A DNA stretch of 6,814 nt from Betaproteobacteria bacterium (lineage in GTDB: Bacteria; Pseudomonadota; Gammaproteobacteria; Burkholderiales; Burkholderiaceae_C). The stretch covers positions 1-6,814 of the forward strand of contig RFPX01000068.1 of NCBI GenBank assembly GCA_009925955.1, read 5' to 3'. A program made the translations under genes and the position numbers. This document shows, in pieces, positions 5,909 to 6,814 of this stretch (the stretch's first letter is position 1; the number at the start of each line of letters is the position of its first letter). The notes under the pieces were generated by a model. The model saw nothing but the letters and a program-made list of their open reading frames with translations, did no database searches and was not told where the DNA came from.

Positions 5909-5911
5909 ATG
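5906..5911 (-). promoter_or_regulatory. Candidate -10 box for lptF, overlapping the pepA start codon
   Basis: On the minus strand these bases read CATAAT, five of six matches to TATAAT. Transcription starting about seven bases downstream would give an lptF leader of roughly 18 bases. No good -35 hexamer lies 16-18 bases upstream, so this is only a candidate. An alternative reading is TTGAAG at 5915-5920 with TAGACA at 5890-5895, but the spacer is 19 bases. Confidence 0.2.
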
Positions 5912-6814
5912 GACTTCAAATCCGTCGCACTGGGGCCATCAGGCCTGTCGGCCTTGAGCGCCGACGCCCTGTTGGTGGTGGTGGCTGGCACGGCGATGCC
6001 GGCCGATGTGGAGGCCCCGGTGGCCGCTTTGCTGCGTGATGCGGTCAAGGGCGGCGACTTGGAGCTCAAGGCTGGCCGAACCCTTTATGTTCACCGCCCG
6101 GCAGGCCTGAAGACCCAGCGCTTGGTTTTGGCGGTGGCCGCAGACGACTCGGCCAAGTCCTTCAAGGCCGCCGTGGCCGCTGGGCTGTCTGCCGTGAAGG
6201 GCTTGGGCGTGTCGCACTTGGCCGTCGCCCAGGTGGGCGCACCCCGCATCTCAGAGGCCCACGCGGAAGCCTTGGCCACCGCTGTGGCCGACGCCGTGTA
6301 TGTCTACCGCCACACCAAGCCCAGTGCGCCCAGCGCGCCGCGCTTGGCTCGCGTGTCGCTGGCGTGCCTGAAGGCCGATGCCACCACCGTGACGGTCGGC
6401 CTTCGCCGCGGTGCTGCCGTGGCCCAAGGTGTGCAAACGGCGCGTGAGTGTGCCAACCGGCCTGGCAACCATGCCACGCCCCGATTCCTGGCGGAGCAGG
6501 CGCGTGCGTTGGCGCGCGAGCATGGCTTTGCCGTTCAGGTGCTCGACCTGGCCGCCGTGAAGAAGTTGGGAATGGGCTCCTTCATGGCGGTGGCGCAGGG
6601 CTCAGACGAGCCCTTGAAGTTCATCGTCCTGCAGTATCAAGGTGCCGCAAAGTCGCAGGCACCGGTGGTGTTGGTGGGCAAGGGCATCACCTTCGACACG
6701 GGTGGCATCTCGATCAAGCCGGCACCCGAAATGGACGAGATGAAGTTCGACATGTCCGGCGCAGCCAGCGTGCTGGGGACGTTCAAGGCCCTGGGTGAGT
6801 TGAAGCCGCGTGTG
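5909..6814 (+). CDS. pepA: Leucyl aminopeptidase PepA (M17 family), 3' end outside the window
   Basis: 302 residues are present from ATG 5909 to the right edge, in frame throughout; M17 enzymes are about 500 residues. The N-terminal domain (about 1-160) is variable, as usual. The catalytic domain starts near TARECANRPGNHATP (177-191), followed by KKLGMGSFMAVAQGSDEP (218-235), typical of M17. The metal and catalytic motif VGKGITFDTGGISIKP (256-271) supplies Lys258 and Asp263 (metal ligands) and Lys270 (catalytic); Asp281 in KFDMSGA is a further ligand. These sit at a constant offset of 12 from E. coli PepA Lys270, Asp275, Lys282 and Asp293 as I recall them. The NTDAEGR motif with the remaining ligands should lie beyond the edge. 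The enzyme is a cytoplasmic two-metal aminopeptidase, a hexamer in known members, that removes N-terminal residues from peptides. In E. coli PepA also binds DNA; whether this one does cannot be judged. Divergence from lptF matches a common proteobacterial arrangement. Confidence 0.95.
   Translation, partial: MDFKSVALGPSGLSALSADALLVVVAGTAMPADVEAPVAALLRDAVKGGDLELKAGRTLYVHRPAGLKTQRLVLAVAADDSAKSFKAAVAAGLSAVKGLGVSHLAVAQVGAPRISEAHAEALATAVADAVYVYRHTKPSAPSAPRLARVSLACLKADATTVTVGLRRGAAVAQGVQTARECANRPGNHATPRFLAEQARALAREHGFAVQVLDLAAVKKLGMGSFMAVAQGSDEPLKFIVLQYQGAAKSQAPVVLVGKGITFDTGGISIKPAPEMDEMKFDMSGAASVLGTFKALGELKPRV

Noticed and set aside
5939..6523. Minus-strand open frames opposite pepA
   Set aside because: They are short, overlap one another and lack motifs; the plus-strand frame is continuous and carries M17 active-site motifs.

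Overview
The window looks like chromosomal DNA of a Gram-negative betaproteobacterium, most likely of the order Burkholderiales (Comamonadaceae-like). The evidence is a GC-rich sequence with G/C-biased third codon positions, an LPS-export permease pair (lptF/lptG) divergent from pepA, and an acyl-CoA dehydrogenase N-terminus (MDFSYSPKT) of a type I associate with Burkholderiales. The assignment rests on protein-level recognition from memory, not on a search. Coding density is very high. I see no RNA genes, insertion sequences, CRISPR arrays or large repeats, and no stretch over about 100 bases without a gene.

Layout: seven genes lie on the minus strand, so in transcription order they run from right to left. 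They are lptF (5881-4757), lptG (4760-3657), a single-domain CbiX-type chelatase (3654-3241), a methionine-type class I aminotransferase with a GTG start (3205-2051), a crotonase-fold acyl-CoA enzyme (2041-1250), an APH-fold phosphotransferase of the ACAD10/11 type (1223-132), and the first nine codons of an acyl-CoA dehydrogenase (29-1, continuing outside the window). Going downstream, the junctions are a 4-base overlap and then gaps of 2, 35, 9, 26 and 102 bases, so at least the first six genes could share a transcript. On the plus strand, pepA (leucyl aminopeptidase) begins at 5909, only 27 bases from the lptF start, and runs off the right edge.

How the genes relate: LptF and LptG form the inner-membrane part of the LptB2FG ABC transporter that extracts lipopolysaccharide. 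The CbiX protein probably inserts a metal (iron or cobalt) into sirohydrochlorin for siroheme or cobamide synthesis. The aminotransferase links methionine and other amino acids to their 2-oxo acids. The last three genes form an acyl-CoA module: crotonase, small-molecule kinase and acyl-CoA dehydrogenase. Kinase and dehydrogenase together resemble the pair used to turn 4-hydroxyacyl-CoAs into beta-oxidation intermediates by a phosphorylated intermediate (Pseudomonas putida LvaA/LvaC, mammalian ACAD10/11). That is the most interesting functional hypothesis here. No wholly new system is evident; most genes belong to well-known families.
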